A DNA stretch of 64,000 nucleotides from Methanobacterium sp. GTDB lineage: Archaea > Methanobacteriota > Methanobacteria > Methanobacteriales > Methanobacteriaceae. Below are positions 28,749 through 36,615 of the stretch, piece by piece. A program made the position numbers and the translations under genes. Location: NCBI GenBank assembly GCA_020854975.1, contig JAHKLQ010000202.1, positions 1 through 64,000 on the forward strand, in the 5' to 3' direction. How positions within the stretch are numbered: position 1 is the stretch's first letter; each line of letters begins with the position of its first letter. The notes below the pieces were generated by a model that was not told the origin of the DNA, made no database searches, and saw only the letters and a list, made by a program, of their open reading frames with translations.

Positions 28749-29053
28749 AATTAATATAAATTAAACCTACATGAACCATCTAAACTGATATAGATAAATT
28801 CATCAGTTTCTAACCATCAAATATCATTTCCATCCTAAATATATTTTTATGAGGACACTCATTTTTTTGAGGGTATTATGGAATAGTCGTCTTTTTCATG
28901 AGGGAATATTAAGAAAGAAGAGTAGTTTAAGAAAAAAGAATAGTCTAAAAATAATTTCAAAAAAAGCAAGAGCCTTACAAAAAGATAAACCCCGAGTGAA
29001 ATTAGAGAAAATAGTTAAAAATAGATAAAAAGAGGAAAAATAAAAAAATAATC
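28749..29053. other. Gap between RRE gene and repeat-protein gene
   Basis: About 300 AT-rich bases. A 59-codon plus-strand frame from the ATG near 28849 is very rich in Lys and Arg and lacks an SD site or recognisable motif; I do not call it a gene. No second lasso-like precursor was seen here. Confidence 0.4.
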
Positions 29054-30148
29054 CTATTTTTTTCTAGATATCATTGTTCCACCCATTACCATCAGCATTC
29101 CAGATGCTAGTGAAGCTAATGGTACACTTGGGTCTTCTGTGTCTGTGGTCTCTGTTGAAGTACTAGTTTCAGTTCCTGATGTTCCAGTTGTACCTTCAGT
29201 AACAGGTTCTTCAACAGCAGGTTCTTCAACAGCAGGTTCTTCAGTAACAGGTTCTTCAGTAACAGGTTCTTCAACAGCAGGTTCTTCAGTAACAGGTTCT
29301 TCAACAGCAGGTTCTTCAGTAACAGGTTCTTCAACAGCAGGTTCTTCAGTAACAGGTTCTTCAGTAACAGGTTCTTCAGTAACAGGTTCTTCAGTAACAG
29401 GTTCTTCAACAGCAGGTTCTTCAGTAACAGGTTCTTCAGTAACAGGTTCTTCAGTAACAGGTTCTTCAGTAACAGGTTCTTCAGTAACAGGTTCTTCAGT
29501 AACAGGTTCTTCAGTAACAGGTTCTTCAGTAACAGGTTCTTCAACAGCAGGTTCTTCAGTAACAGGTTCTTCAACAGTGCCCTCAACCTCAGCAGTGCCT
29601 CCAGTTGTTAACATTACATCAGTGTCTGTCACTTCATATTCAAGTGAACTTTCAATAGTTTCCACAGTTCCAGAAATATTGTATTCGTAGTAAACTCCAT
29701 TTAACATACAGTTAATCAAGGTTAACTGACCGGTGTTAGTAATGGTAGGTGCATTTTCATCCCGGGTCCAGATGGCCATGTTTTCTAGAACCACACTCAC
29801 ACCAGAAGGAATAATAAAAACTCCGTCTGCTGTGTCATATCCAATGTTGGTGTCTGTTGGATAACTAGTCACACCAGAAATGGTTAAATCTTTAGTTACA
29901 GTTATCTGTTCCAGATAGTACACTGGTTCCAGCTGGATATGATAACCACCTATAGTGTCTTCGTCATCAATTGCATCCTGTATTGCAGTGGAACCATTAA
30001 ACGTTTCACCAGTTTCAACCACTAGAGGGGTTATGGTTACATCTTCAACCACTGCCCTTGCAGAAACTGCTCCACTGAAAGCAAATACAAATAGTAGGGA
30101 GAATATGCAAAAAGCGAGTTTTAATTGCAGGTTTTTATTCATTTTCAT
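29054..30148 (-). CDS. Surface protein with about 25 EEP(V/A)(T/V) repeats and C-terminal anchor
   Basis: About 364 residues. A signal peptide (hydrophobic 8-30, AVSARA) leads into a beta-helix-like domain (AIQDAIDD, LTISGV, ADGVFIIPSG, LTNTG-type turns). A long acidic stalk of about 25 five-residue units, EEPVT or EEPAV, follows, then a Thr/Ser stretch and a C-terminal hydrophobic helix (SLASGMLMVMGG) with a basic tail. ATG 30148 has AGGTGG five bases before it. The pattern fits an extended wall-spanning stalk in a pseudomurein cell. It sits between B1 and K of the lasso cluster. Confidence 0.75.
   Translation of the reverse strand: MKMNKNLQLKLAFCIFSLLFVFAFSGAVSARAVVEDVTITPLVVETGETFNGSTAIQDAIDDEDTIGGYHIQLEPVYYLEQITVTKDLTISGVTSYPTDTNIGYDTADGVFIIPSGVSVVLENMAIWTRDENAPTITNTGQLTLINCMLNGVYYEYNISGTVETIESSLEYEVTDTDVMLTTGGTAEVEGTVEEPVTEEPAVEEPVTEEPVTEEPVTEEPVTEEPVTEEPVTEEPVTEEPVTEEPAVEEPVTEEPVTEEPVTEEPVTEEPAVEEPVTEEPAVEEPVTEEPAVEEPVTEEPVTEEPAVEEPAVEEPVTEGTTGTSGTETSTSTETTDTEDPSVPLASLASGMLMVMGGTMISRKK
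29204..29578 (-). repeat. 15-bp minisatellite coding for the EEPxx stalk
   Basis: About 25 head-to-tail 15-base units of two types (GTAACAGGTTCTTCA and ACAGCAGGTTCTTCA on the plus strand) in mixed order. The units keep frame, so slippage would change stalk length without breaking the gene. All six frames stay largely open across it, which makes false ORFs on both strands. Confidence 0.95.
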
Positions 30149-30207
30149 TTTTCCCACCTTTTGAAATTACATGCATTCTCTATTAATTAACATGGCTTCA
30201 CAACTGG

Positions 30208-30265
30208 TTATAATTTAATAACATTTTAGTGACAATAATCACAAATGCCTGTGAAGTTACGCACA
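30208..30265. promoter_or_regulatory. Promoter of the repeat protein with two operator-like dyads
   Basis: On the minus strand a TATA-like TTAAATTATAA lies at about 30208-30218. Just upstream of it are two dyads with six-base spacers: 30228-30243 (AGTGA/TCACA) and 30250-30265 (TGTGA/GCACA), 22 bases apart, or two helical turns. They share the half-site found before the B2 and adhesin genes. The rest of the gap to 30537 holds nothing I can name. Confidence 0.5.
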
Positions 30266-30537
30266 AAAAGAGTGATTTTTTAACCATAAACAGTTGAAAA
30301 ATTAGATAGACTTTTAAAATAATGTTAAAAACAAAACTAAGTAAAAAATGGAGAGTTATGCCTAAATTAAAGGTTTTTAACAGCATTTTTTACAGTTTTT
30401 TTCTAAAAATTGTTCTTATTTTGGAACAAGAAAAATGTTGCCATAAAGCCATATTGTTAAGAAAAAATGGGTCTTTGAAGGATAATATATTAAATAAACG
30501 AGCCATATACCATATTTAATAAGTTGTATACAAATGT

Positions 30538-31440
30538 CTAATCCTCACTTTCCAGATCCTCTTCAATCATCTTCACAAGTTCCTTTATTTTTCTGAAGGA
30601 ATGAGAAACTTCTAACTTTTTCACAGTAACATTATTCACAAGTTGGGCACAATGAATTAAATTCTCTTTCTGGGTGTTATATTGGAATATTCTGTTGGCC
30701 ACTGAATGCCTGACAAGATCAAGCAAATTATCCTGGGACTTCAAATTGGAAATCCCCATCTTATCATCCTTTTCAATAACGTAGATCCTTTCCAGATCTA
30801 CTGGTTCTGAAGAAAACCCATGAGAAGCATCACAGAAAATCTTCCCTGCAATAGTGCGGATAGGGGTTAATATATCAGTTTTAGTTTTAACCTGATTATA
30901 TGAATCTTCATTTAAACGTACATGAGGATATCCTGGATATACCACTGGTAACCCCTCTTCCCTAAACTTTATGGCCAGTATATCATCAGTCACCAGGGGA
31001 TAACCATCCTGGTAAAGGTGGATGGCTGTGGTTGATTTACCATTACCCCTGTATCCTAAAAAGGCAACTGCCCTTTCTTTTACCCTGATTGAACTACCAT
31101 GCAATACCAGAAATCCCCTCTGATGGAGTAAAAGGGCCATCACAGGCCCCAGTATAAATGGAATTACATTTATTTCATCAGAACCTTCAAGATCTGCAAT
31201 TGGGTCCACTGTAACTCGTTTCCCCTCACTGATCTTCACCCTCCCAATATCATCCCACCATAAATAAACATCCTCACCTGAAACTAGATAATTGGAACCT
31301 TCCACATCTACATGGATTACTTGTGAATGGTTTACTTCTCCCCGGATGATTTGAACATCTGGATTTTCTGAACCGGGAGTCATCCCTGGAAGCTCTACTT
31401 CTGAGGATATTTCCAGCCCAAATGCTTTATAATGGAACAT
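30538..31440 (-). CDS. HPr-kinase-like peptide kinase (lasso K protein)
   Basis: About 300 residues. The C-terminal half has the HPr kinase fold: LVLHGSSI, Walker A GYRGNGKST, then YPLVTDDILAI with the catalytic Asp pair. The N-terminal half (GLEISSEVELPG) is of the type found in lasso-cluster kinases such as the paeninodin enzyme, which phosphorylates the hydroxyl of the precursor's C-terminal Ser. ATG 31440 has GGAG eight bases upstream and is preferred to a TTG at 31470. In the candidate precursor the last residue is Ile after Ser, so the acceptor could be Ser36 or a nearby Thr. The archaeon has no other sign here of an HPr system. Confidence 0.82.
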   Translation of the reverse strand: MFHYKAFGLEISSEVELPGMTPGSENPDVQIIRGEVNHSQVIHVDVEGSNYLVSGEDVYLWWDDIGRVKISEGKRVTVDPIADLEGSDEINVIPFILGPVMALLLHQRGFLVLHGSSIRVKERAVAFLGYRGNGKSTTAIHLYQDGYPLVTDDILAIKFREEGLPVVYPGYPHVRLNEDSYNQVKTKTDILTPIRTIAGKIFCDASHGFSSEPVDLERIYVIEKDDKMGISNLKSQDNLLDLVRHSVANRIFQYNTQKENLIHCAQLVNNVTVKKLEVSHSFRKIKELVKMIEEDLESED

Positions 31441-31596
31441 TAAATTTTCTCCAAGATATAAACGGGACAATAAATTATTTAGTTATTTTTAGATAGATAT
31501 TTTTTAGATAACTATCTTTCTTATTTATACAAATATTTCTCATTATCATCAGATCTTAATGGATTACTGTTGATATTGTGAATTTTTGCTAAGTAT

Positions 31597-31604
31597 TTTA
31601 TACA
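31597..31604 (+). promoter_or_regulatory. TATA box of the DUF1616 gene
   Basis: TTTTATAC lies about 25 bases before the ATG at 31626, and no SD site precedes that ATG. The message is therefore likely leaderless. Confidence 0.45.
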
Positions 31605-31625
31605 TCTTCATCCTAACAACTGTTT

Positions 31626-33509
31626 ATGAGACTCTCATCACAAAAAGACCTTTTACTGGTTATCCTCATGAGTCTGGCAGTTCTCACCCTGAATTGGCTT
31701 CAGTTAATTAAAGGTTCTACTTTCACATTCATTCAGTATGTTGTTATATTATTAGGGCCAGGTTACGCTATCATAACGGCCATTTGGCCCACAGATGAGA
31801 GAATCGGCTGGAGCCTACGTGCAGGAATGGGTTTCGTTTTGGGACTCTTTTTCATCCTGTTTTTACCCATAATCTTCACATATCTTAAACTGGGATACTT
31901 AACCCCCAACCTCACTAAAATACTCCTCATTCTGGCCATCATATTTTCATTAGTGGCCATGATTCGTAGAAGAGAACCAAAAGAGGAAGTTGCAGAGAGG
32001 GACGGTCAGCTCACCCTGGAAGAATCCATCCAGAGGGTACGGGATATGGAAGGACGAGTAGAAAAAGCAGAATTCACGGAATATGAATATGGAGAAGAAC
32101 CTTACCCTGACGAATATTATGAAGAGGTACCAGAAGAATCTCCTGAAGAAATAGAAGAATATTCCGAGGAAATTGAGGAAAAAAAAGACGTGAAAAAATC
32201 AGAAGAAAAATTTCCTAAAGAAATAATATCTGAAGATGAAATACCAGATAAATACAGGGATTTAAAGGAAGAAAAACCTCTCCAGTATGAAAGAATTAAA
32301 GATAAGTATATGGATGAAGACTATCCAGATAAAACCTCAGAAACTTCCCCTCTTAGGGTAAAGGAACCTGTTAAAACCGAACCAGTCCGCACAGAATATG
32401 AAAGAGAAATGGATAAACCTGTCTGGCCACGTGAAGAACAAGTACCAAAATCCAGATTCAAGTACTGGGATCTAGTTTTCATCCTCTTTTTAAGTGGAAT
32501 TTCCCTCCTCTTCTTGTATTTCAATCCTCTGGAAACATCTACTACTTCCATCACATTTTTCATAGTGCTCCTCTTTATCTTGGGTTATGCAAGTATAACC
32601 ATTATCTTTCCAGACAAATCCAAGGTTAGTGCAAAGAATTTGATAATAGTTAGTGTTATTGTTGCAGGCATCCTCTTTACCCTATCTTTCCTTGCATGCA
32701 TGATGCAGATTTTGCCAACTGTTCCTCAGTACTTGGTAAGGATAATGTTTATAGCATCTCTTATACTGGTTGCAGGTGCGTTTCTGCGTAAATGGACTAG
32801 CACCCGTAAAAAGGAATATCTTCCGGAAGAGGAAGTTGCTCCCGAAGAGAGAGTAACTGAAGAAAAAGTCTCCGGTGAAGATAAAGAAACTAAAGAAAAA
32901 ATTATTCCTGACAAGGAATCTGGTACTGAAAGAGAAATTCCTAAAGAAAAAGTTGAACCAATGCAAGAAAAGGTGCCCCTGGCAAGACCTGTTGCTAAAG
33001 AAGAAAAAGATCAAGCCAAAACCTTTAAAACTCCAGTTGAACCAATTAAAGATGATGAAAAACCTGATCGCGAAATTTTTGGAGGTTCAAAATGGCAAAA
33101 AGCACTTTCCATCTTTTTAATTATTGCTTTAATATTGGCCATTGCTGCCACAGTTTACATTATCGTAACACCCCATCAGGGTGAAAAGTTCACTGAATTC
33201 TACATACTGGGACCAGAGGGTAAGGCCAGTGACTATCCCACCAACCTCACCAGTGGCCAGAATGGTAGTGTGATTATTGGAGTGGTAAACCATGAATATG
33301 CCACCAAAGATTATCAACTGGTGGTTAAAGTTAATGAAACCATACTCAAAAATGACACCATCACCCTAACAAATGGTCAGACAGTCGAAATTCCCTTCAG
33401 TTTCATTGCCGGAGATTCAGGAGAGAAAAAACTGGAGTTTCTACTTTACAAGCTACCTGATCAGGAAAATGTGTACCGATCTTTGCATTTGTGGCTGAAT
33501 ATACAATAG
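31626..33509 (+). CDS. DUF1616 family membrane protein
   Basis: A 627-residue protein with two blocks of four hydrophobic helices (about 10-110 and 275-395), joined by a strongly charged, Glu/Lys-rich linker. A second charged linker, one more span (about 495-515) and a C-terminal outside domain (EFYILGPEGKASDYP, GQNGSVIIGVVNHE) follow. This tail and the four-helix block are the signature of DUF1616, common in methanogen surface clusters. Here the helix block is duplicated. No function is known. Confidence 0.78.
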   Translation: MRLSSQKDLLLVILMSLAVLTLNWLQLIKGSTFTFIQYVVILLGPGYAIITAIWPTDERIGWSLRAGMGFVLGLFFILFLPIIFTYLKLGYLTPNLTKILLILAIIFSLVAMIRRREPKEEVAERDGQLTLEESIQRVRDMEGRVEKAEFTEYEYGEEPYPDEYYEEVPEESPEEIEEYSEEIEEKKDVKKSEEKFPKEIISEDEIPDKYRDLKEEKPLQYERIKDKYMDEDYPDKTSETSPLRVKEPVKTEPVRTEYEREMDKPVWPREEQVPKSRFKYWDLVFILFLSGISLLFLYFNPLETSTTSITFFIVLLFILGYASITIIFPDKSKVSAKNLIIVSVIVAGILFTLSFLACMMQILPTVPQYLVRIMFIASLILVAGAFLRKWTSTRKKEYLPEEEVAPEERVTEEKVSGEDKETKEKIIPDKESGTEREIPKEKVEPMQEKVPLARPVAKEEKDQAKTFKTPVEPIKDDEKPDREIFGGSKWQKALSIFLIIALILAIAATVYIIVTPHQGEKFTEFYILGPEGKASDYPTNLTSGQNGSVIIGVVNHEYATKDYQLVVKVNETILKNDTITLTNGQTVEIPFSFIAGDSGEKKLEFLLYKLPDQENVYRSLHLWLNIQ

Positions 33510-33544
33510 AATAAAGCCACACAACCCATAATCAAAAATGTGAG

Positions 33545-33580
33545 GAGTTTAACTAACTCCCTTATTTATTATCTTTTTTA
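33545..33580 (+). terminator. Terminator-like hairpin after DUF1616 gene
   Basis: GGAGTT and AACTCC form a six-base stem with a five-base loop and are followed within 20 bases by a T-run (CTTTTTTA). Confidence 0.4.
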
Positions 33581-33592
33581 CATAACATGATA

Positions 33593-33715
33593 CTACTTAC
33601 TTATTATGCCCATAATAACCAGAATAAGTGTGGAAGTAACCAACAACACTATAGATCCATTTTGTTCCAAAAATGAATGGTAGTGGGCTTTATTGCAATT
33701 AAGATAGTATTCCAT
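33593..33715 (-). CDS. Possible 40-residue single-span membrane peptide
   Basis: The minus-strand frame starts at ATG 33715 and ends in TAG. After a soluble head (MEYYLNCNKAHYHSFLEQ) comes one clean hydrophobic helix, residues 19-38, ending in Lys. A TATA-like AATTTAAAA lies about 20 to 28 bases before the ATG, so the gene would be leaderless. I see no homologue I can name. The coherent head-plus-helix shape and promoter are the only evidence. Confidence 0.35.
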   Translation of the reverse strand: MEYYLNCNKAHYHSFLEQNGSIVLLVTSTLILVIMGIISK

Positions 33716-33827
33716 ATAAAAACACTTAAATCGTTTTAAATTTGATAGTATTCACCAAAAAGAGACTTGGAGAATAATTAGTAAAACTTATTTAGTAGTA
33801 AAAAGATAAAATAAGTTCACTAGGAAC

Positions 33828-33845
33828 ACACAATTTATGTTGTGT
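33828..33845. promoter_or_regulatory. Inverted repeat upstream of small membrane gene
   Basis: ACACAA and TTGTGT, separated by six bases, form a perfect dyad about 100 bases before the ATG at 33941. A second looser dyad (ATCAC, seven bases, GTGAT) follows at about 33863-33879. Both lie before a TATA-like AATATATATTATG (about 33908-33920). They could be regulator sites; the half-site differs in order from the TGTGA-N6-TCACA group. Confidence 0.3.
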
Positions 33846-33940
33846 AACCACTTATGTACTCCATCACCGTAATTGTGATTGGATCCTCATATTGCCTGAA
33901 AAGAAAATAATATATATTATGTGGAAAAGAAGGAGTTAAT

Positions 33941-34219
33941 ATGATATCAACTGTAACCACAGCCACGACTACTACCACCACTACTGCAGCCACATCTGCA
34001 GTCACCACTACTGCGGTGACTTCGGCAGATATTATGGGCTACAGTTTAATTGCAGTGGTGGCTCTTATAGCGTTTTTGGCCCTGAAGGAAATCTTAAGTT
34101 CAGAGGCCCACAAAAATAGTAAAATTAATAATTTTATAAACAGCTCCAATGTGGCTATACTGCCATTACTGTTTGTATTTACTGCAGTAGTAGCCTACAA
34201 AGTTGTTACCATACTCTAA
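33941..34219 (+). CDS. Small membrane protein with Thr-rich N-terminus
   Basis: A 92-residue protein. The first 30 residues are mostly Thr, Ala and Val, then two hydrophobic helices (about 32-48 and 70-90) flank a charged segment (LKEILSSEAHKNSK). AAGGAG precedes the ATG. Similar Thr-rich two-span proteins are common in methanogens, without known function. The next gene starts 12 bases on, so they probably form one transcript. Confidence 0.7.
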   Translation: MISTVTTATTTTTTTAATSAVTTTAVTSADIMGYSLIAVVALIAFLALKEILSSEAHKNSKINNFINSSNVAILPLLFVFTAVVAYKVVTIL

Positions 34220-34231
34220 GGAGTGGTTGAA

Positions 34232-34891
34232 ATGAGGAAAAATTTAGGATTATTAGCTGTTCTGGCAGTAGTTTTAGTGGTTGTGGCTATATCCGGATGT
34301 TCCGACAACACCAATACTAACACTAATACCAATACCATAAACGAAAAGAGCACTAAACTGGCTATTTACAACAACGGTACCACCTGGGCTCATGTGGAAT
34401 TAGTGGCCAATGCCACCAATAAAAACGGGAGCAACATGACCCTATGGGCAGACACATTTATACAACCCAACGGAAACTTAACCCTTGATTTATCAAATGC
34501 ACTGGGCTACGGAGATGAACCCTTACCCGCAGGAACTACTATCCGTGTGCAATCCTGGAAAGGTCTTTTCAACACCACTGGCGGTGGTGAAGGAACACTT
34601 AACATAGCATTCCAAGGCTGGTCTAATACCATGTACCCTACTTCCAACGACCCACAAACCCCAGTAACTTTCAATCCATTAACCATCAACACATTACCCA
34701 CTAACATCACTGACAGCATTGCCTATATCGCAACAACACCTGAAGAATTAGCAAACATACACTCCATTGATACATCTGATCAGGAACCACTTTACGAAGA
34801 AGAACTAATAGTTGTAAATGCTGATGGAAGCGTTACAATTACTATCAGTCGAGTTCCTGAACTGTGCCAAGCAATCTCAAGTATTGTATAA
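34232..34891 (+). CDS. Secreted lipoprotein
   Basis: About 219 residues with a signal sequence ending in the lipobox AISGC, then an Asn/Thr spacer and a beta-rich domain (LAIYNNGTTWAHVELV, INTLPTNITDS). The ATG at 34232 has GGAG eight bases upstream, better than the GTG at 34223 that is part of that SD site. Co-transcription with the small membrane gene is likely. No enzyme motif is present; the family is not one I recognise. Confidence 0.7.
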   Translation: MRKNLGLLAVLAVVLVVVAISGCSDNTNTNTNTNTINEKSTKLAIYNNGTTWAHVELVANATNKNGSNMTLWADTFIQPNGNLTLDLSNALGYGDEPLPAGTTIRVQSWKGLFNTTGGGEGTLNIAFQGWSNTMYPTSNDPQTPVTFNPLTINTLPTNITDSIAYIATTPEELANIHSIDTSDQEPLYEEELIVVNADGSVTITISRVPELCQAISSIV

Positions 34892-34951
34892 ATACAATAC
34901 ACCCCTTTTTTTATTTTGTTTTAACTTATTTTTATCCGAGATTTGATTAAA

Positions 34952-35569
34952 ATGAATCAGAAAATCCTAGTCATAACTATCATACTACTTGCCAGTATTG
35001 GCACTTTGGCTGTGCTTGAAATAACCAGTGGAGTTCTCAGTGCCTTTGCTTTTGACCAGATCACCTACAACTACAGTTCCAAAGTATGGATACCACCTAC
35101 CAATCCAGATGATCCCAATTCTTCATCAATGGGTGGATATTATAAGATCGATGGAAAGGGAAGAGATTTCAACCTTTTCTTAAAACTTAGTGGTGCCGAG
35201 AAATCAGAAAGCCCCCTGGATTACACTGCAGATGGACTTACAGGTGTGGGAAGAATTGAAGAAATTAAAGTCACCCCTGGAACCCTCTACGCTCTCCTAA
35301 CCAAGGATGTTAAGGGAGCCATGTTTAACACTACTTTCAAGGGTTATATCAATCTTTCATGTGCGGCCTGGACTGGTGTAACCTATTTCCAGAATGATGG
35401 GAAAACATTTAATGGTACTTTTACCATTGATGGAACTATGACTGATTGGGAAGGTAATTACACCCTAAAACAGGAAAACTTCCGTATTCTCGGAGTCAGT
35501 GACTTTATTTATTATCCCAATAACCAGAGATCCCAAGCAAAAACTGTCCAAAAATCGTACTATCTTTAA
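34952..35569 (+). CDS. Secreted or membrane-anchored protein of unknown function
   Basis: About 205 residues with an N-terminal hydrophobic helix (about 5-25, ILVITIILLASIGTLAVLE) and an exposed domain with YNYSSKVWIPP, GGYYKIDGKG and repeated beta-strand patterns. ATG 34952 is chosen; a TTG nine bases earlier is in frame. A T-rich run after the lipoprotein stop probably separates the transcripts. I do not recognise the family. Confidence 0.6.
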   Translation: MNQKILVITIILLASIGTLAVLEITSGVLSAFAFDQITYNYSSKVWIPPTNPDDPNSSSMGGYYKIDGKGRDFNLFLKLSGAEKSESPLDYTADGLTGVGRIEEIKVTPGTLYALLTKDVKGAMFNTTFKGYINLSCAAWTGVTYFQNDGKTFNGTFTIDGTMTDWEGNYTLKQENFRILGVSDFIYYPNNQRSQAKTVQKSYYL

Positions 35570-35690
35570 TTCGTGACTGACAGGCATTACTCCAATAGTT
35601 AGGATTATATGTTAATATAACCATATGTTTGGATATCATAACCTATATCGATAAGTTAAGAATTAAAGCACTCCCTGAGGAGCAAGTAAC

Positions 35691-36512
35691 ATGAAATTCA
35701 TCCATGAAATGCGAAATAAACGTTTAGAACTGGGTTTACCTGGTAATTATGTTATAACCCTAATCGTTTATCTTTTAGCTCTTATTGCCGCTGAGTTATT
35801 AACCACCTATATCAATAAAATCTGGGGATTATCACTCCATACCATTATACTCTTTGCTCTTCTGGTGAATGCGGCCATGGTGGAGTCAGAAGACTTTTCT
35901 AACCTGCTTCAGAGTATGATGGCCATTCCTATTATACGTATCATAGGCCTTTCCATACCCATGATGCAGATCAAACCATTGTACTGGTTCCCCATAGTTG
36001 CTATACCCCTTTTTGCTGCAGCCATTGTTATTATGCGCAGACAGGAACTTTCACTACCAGATGTAGGATTAATTGTAGGTAAATTACCAGTTCAACTCTT
36101 GATTGCTGCCACAGGATTCATCACCGGGATCATAGAGTTTTTCATTCTGAGACCAGCTCCCTTAATTGAAGAATTCACACCCCTACTCCTTTTTGGTGCT
36201 TTTATTATACTGTTACTTTCCACTGGACTTGCTGAGGAACTGGTTTTCAGGGGGATCCTGCAAAAAAATTCCATGAAAGTACTTGGAACTGGTTTTGGTC
36301 TTCTTTACACTTCTCTGGTGTTTACTACCATGCACATTGGCTGGATCTATTTTTCTGACCTGGTATTTGTGTTCTCTGTGGCTATGTTCTATGGGTACAT
36401 GTTCATTAAAACTAAATCCATCTTTGGAATCACCCTGGCTCACGGAATATCCAATTCCATGCTGTTTCTGGTGATGCCATTTGTTAACCTGGCCATGTTT
36501 GGACTTCATTAA
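35691..36512 (+). CDS. CPBP family intramembrane metalloprotease
   Basis: A 273-residue membrane protein with about eight spans. The C-terminal Rce1/CPBP motifs are complete: EELVFRG (EExxxR), FTTMHIGW (FxxxH) and GITLAHGISN (HxxxN/H). These residues form the glutamate/histidine active site of the CAAX-protease-like family. GAGGAG lies before the ATG. Targets of archaeal members are unknown; peptide maturation or immunity are roles seen in bacteria. Confidence 0.85.
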   Translation: MKFIHEMRNKRLELGLPGNYVITLIVYLLALIAAELLTTYINKIWGLSLHTIILFALLVNAAMVESEDFSNLLQSMMAIPIIRIIGLSIPMMQIKPLYWFPIVAIPLFAAAIVIMRRQELSLPDVGLIVGKLPVQLLIAATGFITGIIEFFILRPAPLIEEFTPLLLFGAFIILLLSTGLAEELVFRGILQKNSMKVLGTGFGLLYTSLVFTTMHIGWIYFSDLVFVFSVAMFYGYMFIKTKSIFGITLAHGISNSMLFLVMPFVNLAMFGLH

Positions 36513-36615
36513 CACTTAGAAATCTAAAACTATTATAACAATCAACAGAATATAATCAATACACAAAGATATTGATCACAATGTACAATATTCATATTAA
36601 TTAGGAGGAGTAATA

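Noticed and set aside
28849..29028. 59-codon Lys/Arg-rich frame as a second peptide precursor
   Set aside because: No leader motif, no SD site, and composition typical of random AT-rich DNA.
29204..29578. Repeat block as a CRISPR array
   Set aside because: The units are contiguous 15-mers with no unique spacers, and no cas genes are present.
29116..29690. Long open frames on both strands reading LLLKN or GSSVT repeats
   Set aside because: They arise because the 15-base minisatellite has no stop in most frames; only the frame with signal peptide and C-terminal anchor is coding.
30322..30519. 65-codon plus-strand frame in the gap before the kinase gene
   Set aside because: No ribosome site, no recognisable domain, and it lies in very AT-rich sequence.
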